NCBI RefSeq assembly: GCF_000955975.1
Contig: NZ_JYJF01000021.1
Span: 5,127 to 69,126 of the forward strand
DNA length: 64,000 nucleotides
Direction: 5' to 3'
From: Saccharothrix sp. ST-888
GTDB lineage: Bacteria > Actinomycetota > Actinomycetes > Streptomycetales > Streptomycetaceae
Shown: positions 46,069 through 55,363 of the stretch, one piece after another
How the letters are laid out: the number at the start of each line of letters is the position of its first letter
How positions within the stretch are numbered: the first letter of the stretch is position 1
The notes under the pieces: generated by a model
Databases searched by the model: none
Seen by the model: only the letters and a program-made list of their open reading frames with translations
Told to the model about the DNA's origin: nothing
Program-made: the position numbers and the translations under genes

Positions 46069-47154
46069 GTGTACAGCGAGCGCAGTGCTGACGAGCGCAA
46101 GGCAGACGCGCGCCGCCTCGACCGTCGCGAGATCCGTCCGCTGGACGAGCGCAGGCTGGCCGTGCTGCGCGCGATCGTGCAGGACTACGTGGGCACCGAG
46201 GAGCCGGTCGGTTCCAAGGCCCTGGTCGAACGGCACAACCTGGGCGTCTCCCCGGCCACCGTACGCAACGACATGGCGGCCCTGGAGGACGACGGCTTCA
46301 TCCACCAGCCGCACACCAGCGCCGGCCGGATCCCGACGGACAAGGGCTACCGCCTGTTCGTCGACCGGCTGGCCGAGGTCAAGCCGATGAGCGCGCCGGA
46401 GCGCCGGGCGATCCGGCACTTCCTGGACGGCGCGGTCGACCTGGACGACGTGGTGGCCCGCACGGTCCGGCTGCTCGCGCAGCTGACCAGACAGGTCGCG
46501 GTGGTCCAGTACCCCTCGCTGTCCCGGTCCACGGTGCGGCACATCGAGCTGGTGGCGCTGGCCCCGGCCAAGGTGATGCTGGTGCTGATCACCAACACCG
46601 GCCGGGTCGAGCAGCGGCTGGTGGACTGTCCGGGCACGGTCGGCGAGAGCGTGCTGGCCGAGCTGCGGTCCCGGCTCAACGCCGGCGCGGTCGGCCGACC
46701 GCTGCCCGAGGTCCCCGGCACGCTGGAGGAGCTCCCGGGCGCCTTCGAGCCGGAGGACCGCCCGACGGTCAGTGTGGTTCTCGCCACGTTGTTCGAGACA
46801 CTGGCCGAGCAGAACGAGGAGCGGATCATGCTGGCCGGCACGGCCAACCTGACCCGCTTCGGACACGACTTCCCGCTCACCATCCAGCCGGTGCTGGAGG
46901 CACTGGAGGAACAGGTCGTCCTGCTCCGTCTGTTGGGTGAGACGGCGGACGCCGGGATGACGGTCCGGATCGGTCACGAGAACGAGTACGAGGGGCTCAA
47001 TTCCACCTCTGTCGTCTCGGTCGGTTACGGTTCCGGCGACCAGAGTGTCGCAAAACTCGGGGTGATCGGCCCTACCCGGATGGACTACCCGGGCACAATG
47101 GGGGCGGTGCGAGCGGTGGCACGGTACGTGGGTCAGATCATGGCCGAGTCGTAG
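46069..47154 (+). CDS. hrcA: Heat-inducible repressor HrcA
   Basis: HrcA represses heat-shock genes by binding CIRCE. The 361-residue protein has the N-terminal winged helix (LAVLRAIVQDYVGTEEPVGSKALVERHNLGVSPATVRNDMAALEDDG), the conserved HTSAGRIPTDKGYR, and the C-terminal domain ending GVIGPTRMDYPGTMGAVRAV. GGAGG ends about eight bases before the GTG at 46069; that start gives a charged 25-residue N-terminal extension (SADERKADARRLDRRE) not usual in the family. CIRCE lies upstream, so autoregulation is expected, and dnaJ follows in the same operon. Confidence 0.96.
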   Translation: MYSERSADERKADARRLDRREIRPLDERRLAVLRAIVQDYVGTEEPVGSKALVERHNLGVSPATVRNDMAALEDDGFIHQPHTSAGRIPTDKGYRLFVDRLAEVKPMSAPERRAIRHFLDGAVDLDDVVARTVRLLAQLTRQVAVVQYPSLSRSTVRHIELVALAPAKVMLVLITNTGRVEQRLVDCPGTVGESVLAELRSRLNAGAVGRPLPEVPGTLEELPGAFEPEDRPTVSVVLATLFETLAEQNEERIMLAGTANLTRFGHDFPLTIQPVLEALEEQVVLLRLLGETADAGMTVRIGHENEYEGLNSTSVVSVGYGSGDQSVAKLGVIGPTRMDYPGTMGAVRAVARYVGQIMAES

Positions 47155-47225
47155 CAGAGGCCGCTGGTTGAACCGGCGGTGACCAGTCGCAAGCACTTCT
47201 ACAGGCGGAACAAGCGGAGCATTTG

Positions 47226-48371
47226 GTGGCCACGGACTACTACGCGGTACTCGGCGTCCGACGGGATGCGGGGCAGGACGAGATCAAGAAGGCGTTCCGG
47301 CGCCTGGCACGCGAACTGCACCCGGACGTCAACCCGGACCCGAAGACGCAGGAGCGGTTCAAGGAGATCAACGCCGCCTACGAGGTGCTCTCCGACCCGC
47401 AGAAGCGGCAGGTGTACGACCTCGGCGGCGACCCGCTGTCGCCCAACGGCGGCGGCGGTGGAGCGGGCGGCTTCGGCGCCGGTGCGGCGGGCTTCGGCTT
47501 CTCCGACATCATGGACGCCTTCTTCGGCGCCGCCTCCGGCCAGCGCGGCCCGCGTTCGCGGACCCGGCGCGGCCAGGACGCGATGATCCGCCTGGAGATC
47601 ACCCTGGAGGAGGCCGCGTTCGGCACCACCAAGGAGCTCCAGGTCGACACCGCGGTCACCTGCACCACCTGCTCCGGCGAGGGCGCCGCACCCGGCACCT
47701 CCGCGCAGACCTGTGACATGTGCCGCGGCAAGGGCGAGGTCTCCCAGGTCACCCGGTCCTTCCTGGGCCAGGTCATGACCTCCCGTCCCTGCCCGCAGTG
47801 CCAGGGCTTCGGTACGGTCGTCCCGACCCCGTGCCCCGAGTGCGCGGGCGACGGCCGGGTCCGCGCCCGCCGTACCCTCACGGTCAAGATCCCGGCCGGT
47901 GTGGACAACGGCACCCGGATCCAGCTGGCCGGCGAGGGTGAGGTCGGCCCCGGCGGCGGCCCCGCCGGTGACCTCTACGTCGAGATCGCCGAGACCGCGC
48001 ACCCGACCTTCCAGCGGCGCGGGGACGACCTGCACTGCACCGTCACCATCCCGATGACGGCCGCCGCGCTCGGCACCCAGGTGCCGCTGCAGACCCTGGA
48101 CGGCCTGGAGGAGGTGGACATCCGGCCCGGCACCCAGTCCGGGCAGTCCATCCCGCTGCACGGGCGCGGTATCACGCATCTGCGCGGCGGCGGCCGGGGC
48201 GACCTGATAGTGCATGTCGAGGTGCAGACGCCCACCAAGCTCGAACCCGAGCAGGAGGAGCTGCTGCGCAGGCTCTCGGCGCTGCGTGGCGAGGAGCGCC
48301 CCTCCGGGCAGTTCGCGCCGGGGCAGCAGGGGCTGTTCTCGCGGCTGAAGGATGCCTTCAACGGCCGCTGA
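47226..48371 (+). CDS. dnaJ: Chaperone DnaJ (type I)
   Basis: DnaJ stimulates the DnaK ATPase and delivers substrates. The 381-residue protein has a J domain with HPD at residues 32-34, a Gly/Phe-rich linker (GGGGGAGGFGAGAAGFGF), four zinc-finger repeats (CTTCSGEG, CDMCRGKG, CPQCQGFG, CPECAGDG) and the C-terminal substrate domain. GTG 47226 follows GGAG with five-base spacing. It lies 71 bases after hrcA; this is the second streptomycete dnaJ, separate from the dnaK operon, as in other members of the genus. A strong hairpin follows. Confidence 0.96.
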   Translation: MATDYYAVLGVRRDAGQDEIKKAFRRLARELHPDVNPDPKTQERFKEINAAYEVLSDPQKRQVYDLGGDPLSPNGGGGGAGGFGAGAAGFGFSDIMDAFFGAASGQRGPRSRTRRGQDAMIRLEITLEEAAFGTTKELQVDTAVTCTTCSGEGAAPGTSAQTCDMCRGKGEVSQVTRSFLGQVMTSRPCPQCQGFGTVVPTPCPECAGDGRVRARRTLTVKIPAGVDNGTRIQLAGEGEVGPGGGPAGDLYVEIAETAHPTFQRRGDDLHCTVTIPMTAAALGTQVPLQTLDGLEEVDIRPGTQSGQSIPLHGRGITHLRGGGRGDLIVHVEVQTPTKLEPEQEELLRRLSALRGEERPSGQFAPGQQGLFSRLKDAFNGR

Positions 48372-48410
48372 GCCGGTGACTGTCGAGCCCGCCGGCCGGT
48401 GAGGCTCCCG

Positions 48411-48443
48411 GCGCCCGGCGACTCCCACGGAGTCGCCGGGCGC
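48411..48443 (+). terminator. Perfect 15-bp hairpin after dnaJ
   Basis: GCGCCCGGCGACTCC pairs with GGAGTCGCCGGGCGC across the loop CAC. It isolates rsmE from hrcA-dnaJ or reduces read-through. Confidence 0.75.
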
Positions 48444-48482
48444 CGCTGTGATACCGCTACTCGAGATTTCCGAGGAAACGTC

Positions 48483-49232
48483 ATGACCGCGCCCGTGTTC
48501 GTCGTCGAGACCGACCGGCTGGCCGCCGCCGTTCCCGGGTCGCTGGTCCGGGTCGACGGCCCCGAGGGGCGGCACGCCGTCGCCGTGAAGCGGCTGGAGA
48601 CCGGCGAGGCGGTGACGCTCGCGGACGGCCTCGGCCTCGGTGTGGACGGTACGGTCACGGCCGTCCAGGGCAAGGACGTGCTGGAGGTCACGGTGGAGGC
48701 CGTGCGCCGGGAGGCGGAGCCCGCGCCCAGGATCGTGGTCGTCCAGGCGCTGCCCAAGGGTGACCGCGGCGAACTCGCCGTCGAGACCATGACCGAGGTC
48801 GGCGTGGACGTGGTCGTCCCGTGGGCCGCCGCCCGCTGCATCACCCAGTGGAAGGGCGACCGGGGCGCCAAGGCTCTCGCCAAGTGGCGGGCCACCGCGC
48901 GCGAGGCCGGGAAGCAGTCGCGTCGGCTGCGCTTCCCCGAGGTGCGCGAGCTGATGACGACGCGCCAGCTGGCGCCGCTGCTCGGGCAGGCGGCGCTTGC
49001 CGCGGTGCTGCACGAGGAGGGCGCGGAGCCGCTGGCGAGTGCGCAGCTTCCGTCCAGCGGGGACATCGTGCTGATCGTCGGTCCCGAGGGCGGGGTGTCG
49101 CCGGACGAGCTGGCCGCCTTCGCCGAGGCCGGGGCGAAGCCCTACCGGCTGGGGTCCTCGGTGCTCCGGACCTCCACCGCGGGGGTGGCGGCGGGAGCGC
49201 TGCTGCTCGGGCGCACGGGCCGCTGGGGCTGA
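48483..49232 (+). CDS. rsmE: 16S rRNA m3U1498 methyltransferase RsmE
   Basis: RsmE methylates U1498 of 16S rRNA with S-adenosylmethionine. The 249-residue protein has the PUA-like N-terminal domain (VFVVETDRLAAAVPGSLVRVDGPEGRHAV) and the SPOUT/trefoil-knot C-terminus with IGPEGG-type motif LIVGPEGGVSPDELAAF and the ending YRLGSSVLRTSTAGVAAGALLL. GAGGAAA lies six bases before the ATG. Synteny with dnaJ is conserved in many bacteria. Confidence 0.96.
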   Translation: MTAPVFVVETDRLAAAVPGSLVRVDGPEGRHAVAVKRLETGEAVTLADGLGLGVDGTVTAVQGKDVLEVTVEAVRREAEPAPRIVVVQALPKGDRGELAVETMTEVGVDVVVPWAAARCITQWKGDRGAKALAKWRATAREAGKQSRRLRFPEVRELMTTRQLAPLLGQAALAAVLHEEGAEPLASAQLPSSGDIVLIVGPEGGVSPDELAAFAEAGAKPYRLGSSVLRTSTAGVAAGALLLGRTGRWG

Positions 49233-49391
49233 TCCCCCGGCCCCGGGCCTCCCGGTGGGGCCGGTGCGAGGGCGCTCCGCGAGCGCCGGTGCGACGCCGT
49301 GGTGCGCGGGCGGTCTCGCCGTGCTCCCGGGCGCCGCGGGGCGGCGGGTTCGCTCGGGACGAAACCCGTCGCGCGGGGTGGGGACCGTGCG

Positions 49392-49397
49392 TAGGGT
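49392..49397 (+). promoter_or_regulatory. -10 hexamer of the tricorn gene, leaderless type
   Basis: TAGGGT ends seven bases before the GTG at 49405 and no Shine-Dalgarno is seen. Confidence 0.4.
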
Positions 49398-49404
49398 GAC
49401 GGCC

Positions 49405-52400
49405 GTGACTGATGCCCAGAGCACCTCAGCAGGCGCCTATCTGCGCCATCCGCACCTGCACGGCGACCTCGTGACCTTCGTGGCCGAGGACGACATCTGG
49501 CTCGCGTCGATCGGTGGCGGCCGGGCCTGGCGGCTGACCGCCGATCAGACGCCGGTCAGCCACCCCCGGTTCTCGCCGGACGGGCGGCACATCGCCTGGA
49601 CGTCGACCCGCGACGGCGCCCCCGAGATCCATGTCGCCCCCGCCGAGGGCGGTCCCGCCCGCAGACTCACCTACTGGGGCAGCGCCCAGACGCTGCTGCG
49701 CGGGTGGACCGAGGACGGCCGCCCGGTCGCGATCACCACCGCCGCCCAGGCGACCGTCCGCCGCACCTGGGCGTTCGCGATCCCGCTGGACGGCGGCGAG
49801 CCGGCCCGGCTGCCGTACGGGCCGATCGGGGGCCTGTCCTTCGAGCCGGGCGGTGCGCGGGCCCTGCTGGCCAGCGCCTCCAACCGCGAACCGGCCTGGT
49901 GGAAGCGCTACCGGGGCGGCCGGGCGGGCAAGTTGTGGATCGGCGACCGGGAGTTCGACCGGGTGCACGCCGACCTGGACGGCAACATCGAGTCCCCGCT
50001 CTGGGTGGGCGGCCGGATCGCGTTCCTCTCCGACCACGAGGGCGTCGGGCAGCTGTACTCCAGCCTGCCGGACGGCACCGACCTGCGACGGCACAGCGAC
50101 GGGGAGTTCTACGCCCGCAACGCCGCCACGGACGGCACCCGGATCGTCTGGCACAGCGCCGGCGACGTGTGGATCCTGGACGGCCTGGACGGATCCGCGC
50201 CGCGCCGTCTGGAGATCGTGCTGGCCGGTCCGCGCACCGGCCGCGCCCCGCACCCGACCCCGGCCGCCGGCCAGTTGGAGACCGTCGCCCCCGACCGAAC
50301 CGGCCGGGCCAGCGCCGTGGTGGTGCGCGGCAGCGTGCACTGGCTGACCCACCGTCAGGGCCCGTCCCGGGTGCTGGCGGAGACGCCGGGAGCGCGGGCC
50401 AGGCTGGCCTGCGTCGTGCCCGGCACGGACGGTGCGCAGGGCGCGCTCTGGGTCACCGACGCCGAGGGGGACGACGCACTGGAGTACGCCCCCGCCGTGC
50501 TGGGCGCCGAACGCCGTCGGCTGGCGTCCGGAGCGCTCGGCCGGGTCCGTGACCTGGCGCTCTCCCCGGACGGACGGCAGGCCGCGGTCGCCGCGCACGA
50601 CGGCCGGGTGCTGCTGGTCACGCTGGCCGACGGCGCCGTCCACGAGCTGGCCCGCAGCGAGCAGGGCGAGGTCAGCGACCTGGCCTTCGCCCCGGACTCG
50701 CGCTGGCTGACCTGGTCCCAGCCGGTCGTCGACACCGGCTCGCTGCGGCAGATCATGCTGGCGGACCTGACGGACCGTACGGTCAGCGAGGCCACCCAGC
50801 CGCGCTTCATCGACTACTCGCCGGTCTTCACGGCGGACGGCAGGTACCTGGTCTTCCTCTCGGTGCGCAACTTCGACCCGGTCTACGACGCGCACATCTT
50901 CGACCTGTCCTTCCCGACCGGCACCCGGCCGTTCCTGATCACGCTGGCCGCGGACACCCCCTCGCCCTTCGGCCCGCAGCGCGCCGGCCGGCCGCTCGGC
51001 GGCGAGGAGGAGCCCGAGGCGGCCAGGAAGGACGGCTTGGCGGAGGGCGCCGAGCCGGCCCCGGTCACCCGGGTCGACCTGGAGGGCATCGCCGACCGGA
51101 TCGTCCCCTTCCCGGTCGAGGGCGGGAGCTTCGGCAGCCTGCGGGCCGCCAAGGACGGCGTGCTCTGGACCAGGCAGCCGCTGCTCGGCAGCCTCGGCGA
51201 CAATGCCGCCTCGCTGGAGGACGTGCAGCCGCGCGCGGCGCTGGAGCGCTTCGACTTCAAGAAGCTGCGCACCGAGCTGCTGGTGGCCGAGGTGGACGGC
51301 TTCACCGTGAGCGGCGACGGCACCCGGGCCGCCGTGCTCGACCGGGGCGGCCTGCGGATCGTGCCGGCCGACCGGAAGGCCGGTGAGGACGAGGACCTCG
51401 CGGTCGACCTCGACCGGGTCCGGGTCACCGTGGACCCGGCCGCCGAGTGGCGTCAGATGTTCGACGAGAACGGCCGGCTGATGCGCGACAACTACTGGCG
51501 CGCGGACCTGGGCGGCCACGACTGGGCCGGGACGCTGGAGCGCTACCGGCCGCTGGTCGACCGCTGTGGTTCGCACGACGACCTGGTCGACCTGCTCTGG
51601 GAGACGGTCGGCGAACTCGGCACCTCGCACGCGTACGTGATGCCGAACGGGCGGGGCGCCCACGACGCCCACCGGCAGGGGCTGCTCGGCGCGGACCTGG
51701 TCAAGGACGGCGAGCTGTGGCGGGTCGAGCGGATCCTGCCCGGCGAGTCCTCGGACCCGCGGGCCCGGTCCCCGCTGGCCGCGCCCGGCGCCGCCGTCCG
51801 GCCCGGGGACGCGGTGCTGGCCGTCAACGGCCGTCCGGTGGACCCGGCCACCGGCCCCGCCCCGCTGCTCGCGGGCACCGCGGGGCAGCCGGTCGAGCTC
51901 ACCGTCGCCGGGAAGGACGGGTTCGAGCGCCACCCGGTGGTGGTCCCGCTGGCCGACGACGAGCCGCTGCGCTACCACGACTGGGTGGCCGACCGGCGGG
52001 CCGCGGTCCGGGAGCTCTCGGCCGGCCGGCTCGGCTACCTGCACATCCCGGACATGCAGAGCAACGGCTGGGCCCAGATCCACCGCGACCTGAAGGTCGA
52101 ACTGGCCAAGGAGGGCGTGATCGTCGACATCCGGGAGAACCGGGGCGGCCACACCTCCCAGCTGATCATCGAGAAGCTCAACCGGAGGATCGTCGGCTGG
52201 GACCTCACCCGCGACGTCGCCGGGGGCATCTCCTACCCGAGGGACGCGCCGCGCGGTCCGGTGGTGGCGCTGGCCAACGAGATGTCCGGCTCGGACGGCG
52301 ACATCGTCAACGCGGCGATCCAGGCGCTCGGGATCGGCCCGGTGGTCGGCACCCGCACCTGGGGCGGCGTGATCGGCATCGACAGCAAGTACCACCTGGT

Positions 52401-52620
52401 GGACGGCACCCTTGTGACCCAGCCCAAGTACTCCTTCTGGCTGGAGGGCTACGGCTGGGGCGTGGAGAACCACGGGGTGGACCCGGACGTCGAGGTGCCG
52501 ATGCCGCCGCACGCCTGGGCTGCCGGCGAGGACCCGCAGCTCGCCGAGGGCGTCCGCCTCGCGCTCGCGGAGCTGGCCGGGAACCCGGCCCGTACGGCGC
52601 CGGAGCTCCCGGAGCTGTAG
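49405..52620 (+). CDS. Tricorn-like serine protease
   Basis: The 1,071-residue protein has beta-propeller repeats at the N-terminus (SHPRFSPDGRHIAWTSTRDG and similar), a second propeller (LALSPDGRQAAVAAHDGRV), a helical linker, a PDZ domain (about 765-845, VRPGDAVLAVNGRPVDP) and the catalytic C-terminus. The triad residues expected from archaeal tricorn are present: His742 (GTSHAYV), Ser963 in MSGSDGD and Glu1021 (WGVENHG). Tricorn processes peptides released by the proteasome, and actinomycetes with proteasomes often carry it. The GTG start, with a leaderless-type promoter, matches the conserved LRHPHLHGDLVTFVAEDDIW beginning. Length and order are complete. Confidence 0.93.
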   Translation: MTDAQSTSAGAYLRHPHLHGDLVTFVAEDDIWLASIGGGRAWRLTADQTPVSHPRFSPDGRHIAWTSTRDGAPEIHVAPAEGGPARRLTYWGSAQTLLRGWTEDGRPVAITTAAQATVRRTWAFAIPLDGGEPARLPYGPIGGLSFEPGGARALLASASNREPAWWKRYRGGRAGKLWIGDREFDRVHADLDGNIESPLWVGGRIAFLSDHEGVGQLYSSLPDGTDLRRHSDGEFYARNAATDGTRIVWHSAGDVWILDGLDGSAPRRLEIVLAGPRTGRAPHPTPAAGQLETVAPDRTGRASAVVVRGSVHWLTHRQGPSRVLAETPGARARLACVVPGTDGAQGALWVTDAEGDDALEYAPAVLGAERRRLASGALGRVRDLALSPDGRQAAVAAHDGRVLLVTLADGAVHELARSEQGEVSDLAFAPDSRWLTWSQPVVDTGSLRQIMLADLTDRTVSEATQPRFIDYSPVFTADGRYLVFLSVRNFDPVYDAHIFDLSFPTGTRPFLITLAADTPSPFGPQRAGRPLGGEEEPEAARKDGLAEGAEPAPVTRVDLEGIADRIVPFPVEGGSFGSLRAAKDGVLWTRQPLLGSLGDNAASLEDVQPRAALERFDFKKLRTELLVAEVDGFTVSGDGTRAAVLDRGGLRIVPADRKAGEDEDLAVDLDRVRVTVDPAAEWRQMFDENGRLMRDNYWRADLGGHDWAGTLERYRPLVDRCGSHDDLVDLLWETVGELGTSHAYVMPNGRGAHDAHRQGLLGADLVKDGELWRVERILPGESSDPRARSPLAAPGAAVRPGDAVLAVNGRPVDPATGPAPLLAGTAGQPVELTVAGKDGFERHPVVVPLADDEPLRYHDWVADRRAAVRELSAGRLGYLHIPDMQSNGWAQIHRDLKVELAKEGVIVDIRENRGGHTSQLIIEKLNRRIVGWDLTRDVAGGISYPRDAPRGPVVALANEMSGSDGDIVNAAIQALGIGPVVGTRTWGGVIGIDSKYHLVDGTLVTQPKYSFWLEGYGWGVENHGVDPDVEVPMPPHAWAAGEDPQLAEGVRLALAELAGNPARTAPELPEL

Positions 52621-52762
52621 CCCCGCCCGGCCGGCCTCGGCCGCCGGGGCAGCCCGGGGCCCCGGGGCGCCGCACGGTCGCCGTCCGTGCGGCGCCCGCC
52701 CTGGGCTAGGCTGCGGGCGGTAGTGATGACCGATCAGCGAAGACCAGCTTGAGGAGAGCGAG

Positions 52763-53122
52763 ATGGCCGGCGAGCCGCAGTCCGACTGCCTGTTCTGCAA
52801 GATCGTGGCGGGCGAGATCCCGGCGACCGTGGTCCGGGAGACCGAGCGCACCCTCGCCTTCCGGGACATCAGCCCCAAGGCCCCCAGCCACGTCCTGGTC
52901 ATCCCCAAGGTGCACTACCCGAACGCCGCCGCGCTGGCCGCCGCCGAGTCGGAGATCACGGCCGAGCTGCTCGTCGAGGCCGGCGAGGTCGCGGCGGACG
53001 AGAAGATCGTCGAGTCCGGCTACCGGCTGATCTTCAACACCGGCGCGGGCGCGGGCCAGACCATCTTCCACGCCCATGTCCACGTCCTCGGTGGCAGGCC
53101 GATGAACGAGAACATGGTCTGA
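52763..53122 (+). CDS. HIT-domain protein (HINT/PKCI-like)
   Basis: The 119-residue protein has the histidine triad motif HAHVH at residues 103-107 and the family N-terminus DCLFCKIVAGEIPATVV, with a zinc-linked CxxC. HIT proteins hydrolyse nucleoside phosphoramidates or dinucleotides. GAGGAGA lies seven bases before the ATG. It is followed four bases after its stop by the RNase Z-like gene, so the two form an operon. Confidence 0.94.
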   Translation: MAGEPQSDCLFCKIVAGEIPATVVRETERTLAFRDISPKAPSHVLVIPKVHYPNAAALAAAESEITAELLVEAGEVAADEKIVESGYRLIFNTGAGAGQTIFHAHVHVLGGRPMNENMV

Positions 53123-53126
53123 CACC

Positions 53127-54044
53127 GTGTCGCAGCGCGAACTCGTCGTCCTCGGCACCGCCAGCCAGGTGCCCACCCGGCACCGCAACCACAACGGCTA
53201 CCTGCTCCGCTGGGACGGCGAGGGCCTGCTGTTCGACCCGGGCGAGGGCACCCAGCGGCAGATGCTGCACGCCGGGGTCTCGGCCACCCAGATCACCCGC
53301 ATCGGGGTGACCCACTTCCACGGCGACCACTGCCTGGGCCTCGCCGGGGTGATCCAGCGGATCAACCTGGACCGCGTCCCGCACCCGGTGGACGCCTACT
53401 ACCCGGCAAGCGGCCAGGTCTACTTCGAGCGGCTGCGGCACTCCACCGCGTACTACGAGACCGCCGAGCTGCGCCCGCGCCCGATCGGCGGGCCCGGGCC
53501 GCTGGACGCCCCCGGTGCCCCCTTCGCACTGGAGGCCCGGCGGCTCTCGCACCCCGTGGAGTCCTTCGGCTACCGCCTCACCGAGCCCGATGGCAGCCGG
53601 ATGCTGCCCGAACGGCTGGCCGCACTCGGCATCCACGGCCCCGCCGTCGGCCGCCTCCAGCGCGAGGGCGCGATCGAACTGGACGGCCGCGCGGTCACCC
53701 TGGCCGAGGTCAGTGAGCCGCGGCCGGGTCAGCGCTTCGCCTTCGTGATGGACACCCGGCTGTGCGACGGGGTGTACGAACTGGCCGAGCGCGCCGACCT
53801 GCTGGTGATCGAGGCGACCTTCCTGGACGCCGACGCCCACCTCGCCGAGGAGCACGGCCACCTCACCGCCGCCCAGGCCGCCAGGGTCGCCGCCGAGACG
53901 GGCGTACGGACCCTGGTGCTCACCCACTTCTCCCAGCGCTACCCGGACCTCGACGGCCATCTCGCCGAGGCCCGCAAGTACTTCGACGGGGACCTGGTGA
54001 TCGCCGAGGACCTCGCGCGCGTCCCGGTGCCGCCGCGTCGGTGA
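53127..54044 (+). CDS. Ribonuclease Z-like metallo-beta-lactamase protein
   Basis: The 305-residue protein has the metal-binding HFHGDH at residues 63-68, LGTASQVPTRHRNHN at the N-terminus, VMDTRLCDGVYELAERADLLVIEATF and TLVLTHFSQRYPDL near the end, which is the RNase Z pattern. RNase Z matures tRNA 3' ends where CCA is not encoded, as in the tRNA-Ala genes in this window. The exosite arm is not clearly visible. The GTG start follows the HIT stop by four bases. Confidence 0.9.
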   Translation: MSQRELVVLGTASQVPTRHRNHNGYLLRWDGEGLLFDPGEGTQRQMLHAGVSATQITRIGVTHFHGDHCLGLAGVIQRINLDRVPHPVDAYYPASGQVYFERLRHSTAYYETAELRPRPIGGPGPLDAPGAPFALEARRLSHPVESFGYRLTEPDGSRMLPERLAALGIHGPAVGRLQREGAIELDGRAVTLAEVSEPRPGQRFAFVMDTRLCDGVYELAERADLLVIEATFLDADAHLAEEHGHLTAAQAARVAAETGVRTLVLTHFSQRYPDLDGHLAEARKYFDGDLVIAEDLARVPVPPRR

Positions 54045-54075
54045 GTCGGAAAACCGCGTCGGCGAGTCGAAAAGC
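54035..54075 (+). repeat. Imperfect 21-bp tandem repeat over the RNase Z-like stop
   Basis: GCGTCGGTGAGTCGGAAAAC and GCGTCGGCGAGTCGAAAAGC are head to tail (54035-54055 and 54056-54075). The first copy includes the gene stop codon. Confidence 0.6.
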
Positions 54076-54233
54076 AGTCGCACAACGGGGCGATCTGCCC
54101 CAGCATCGAATGCGCCGCCCCAGGTGCCGCGCCACCACGGCGAACACCTGCGCGGCGTACCCTGGTGACCCGGAGAGCCCCAGCGGCATCCACGAGACGA
54201 CGGATGGGATGAGGCAGGCCACAGCGCCGACCC

Positions 54234-55349
54234 ATGAGTGAGATTTCGCAGACCCCCACCAACGGACAGCAGCGCCCCGGCGCCGCAAGTGCCCGGATCG
54301 TGGTCCCTGAGCGACACCCGATGGTCACCCTCCTCGGTGCCTCCGACTCCCTCCTGCGGGTGATCGAGCAGGGCTTTCCCACCGCCGACATCCATGTGCG
54401 CGGCAACGAGGTGACCGCGACCGGCGACCGTGCCGAGGTCGACCTGGTCCAGCAGCTGTTCAACGAGATGATGCTGGTGCTGCGCACCGGCCAACCCCTG
54501 ACGGAGGACGCCGTGGAGCGCTCCATCGCCATGCTCAGGAGCGCCGCCGAGGACCCGGCCCACCCGGCCCCGTCGGAGGTGTTCACGGCGAACATCCTGT
54601 CCAACCGGGGCCGCACCATCCGCCCCAAGACCCTCAACCAGCAGCGCTACGTCGACGCGATCGACAAGCACACCATCGTCTTCGGCCTCGGCCCCGCCGG
54701 TACCGGAAAGACCTACCTCGCCATGGCCAAGGCCGTGCAGGCCCTGCAGGCCAAGGACGTCAACCGGATCATCCTGACCCGCCCCGCAGTCGAGGCGGGC
54801 GAGCGGCTGGGCTTCCTGCCGGGCACCCTGTACGAGAAGATCGACCCCTACCTGCGCCCGCTCTACGACGCGTTGCACGACATGATGGACCCCGACTCCA
54901 TCCCGCGGCTGATGGCGGCCGGGACCATCGAGGTCGCGCCGCTCGCCTACATGCGCGGCCGCACCCTCAACGACGCCTTCATCATCCTGGACGAGGCCCA
55001 GAACACCTCGCCCGAGCAGATGAAGATGTTCCTCACCCGCCTGGGCTTCAACTCCCGGGTGGTGGTCACCGGCGACACCAGCCAGATCGACCTCCCGGGC
55101 GGCACCAGGAGCGGCCTCAAGGTCGTCCAGGAGATCCTGGCGGACGTGCCCGACATCCACTTCTCCGTCCTCACCAGCACCGACGTGGTCCGCCACAAGC
55201 TGGTCGGCCGGATCGTGGACGCGTACGAACGCTGGGACGCCCAACAGGAGACCGACACGGCACTTCCGCCCCGCAAGCCCGTCCAGCGGCGTACCGGCAA
55301 GGCCGGTACCGGCCGCGCCCCCCGACAGTCCCATCGCACCGAAAGCTGA
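54234..55349 (+). CDS. phoH: PhoH-family ATPase
   Basis: The 371-residue protein has a KH-like N-terminal region (RIVVPERHPMVTLLGASDSLLRVIE), and the PhoH ATPase with Walker A GPAGTGKT at residues 153-160 and Walker B AFIILDEAQN; the family signature RGRTLNDAF precedes it. PhoH proteins are thought to act in RNA or ribosome quality control together with YbeY. The gene is followed 14 bases later by ybeY. A TACCCT -10 (54158-54163) and a CAGGTG/CACCTG inverted repeat lie upstream. The short leader has no clear ribosome binding site. Confidence 0.95.
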   Translation: MSEISQTPTNGQQRPGAASARIVVPERHPMVTLLGASDSLLRVIEQGFPTADIHVRGNEVTATGDRAEVDLVQQLFNEMMLVLRTGQPLTEDAVERSIAMLRSAAEDPAHPAPSEVFTANILSNRGRTIRPKTLNQQRYVDAIDKHTIVFGLGPAGTGKTYLAMAKAVQALQAKDVNRIILTRPAVEAGERLGFLPGTLYEKIDPYLRPLYDALHDMMDPDSIPRLMAAGTIEVAPLAYMRGRTLNDAFIILDEAQNTSPEQMKMFLTRLGFNSRVVVTGDTSQIDLPGGTRSGLKVVQEILADVPDIHFSVLTSTDVVRHKLVGRIVDAYERWDAQQETDTALPPRKPVQRRTGKAGTGRAPRQSHRTES

Positions 55350-55363
55350 GTACCAAGCCCTCC

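Noticed and set aside
49426..52908. Minus-strand open frame of about 1,160 codons over the tricorn gene
   Set aside because: Its translation is low-complexity and unlike any family, and it is the mirror of a well-conserved gene. Long antisense frames are expected at this GC content.
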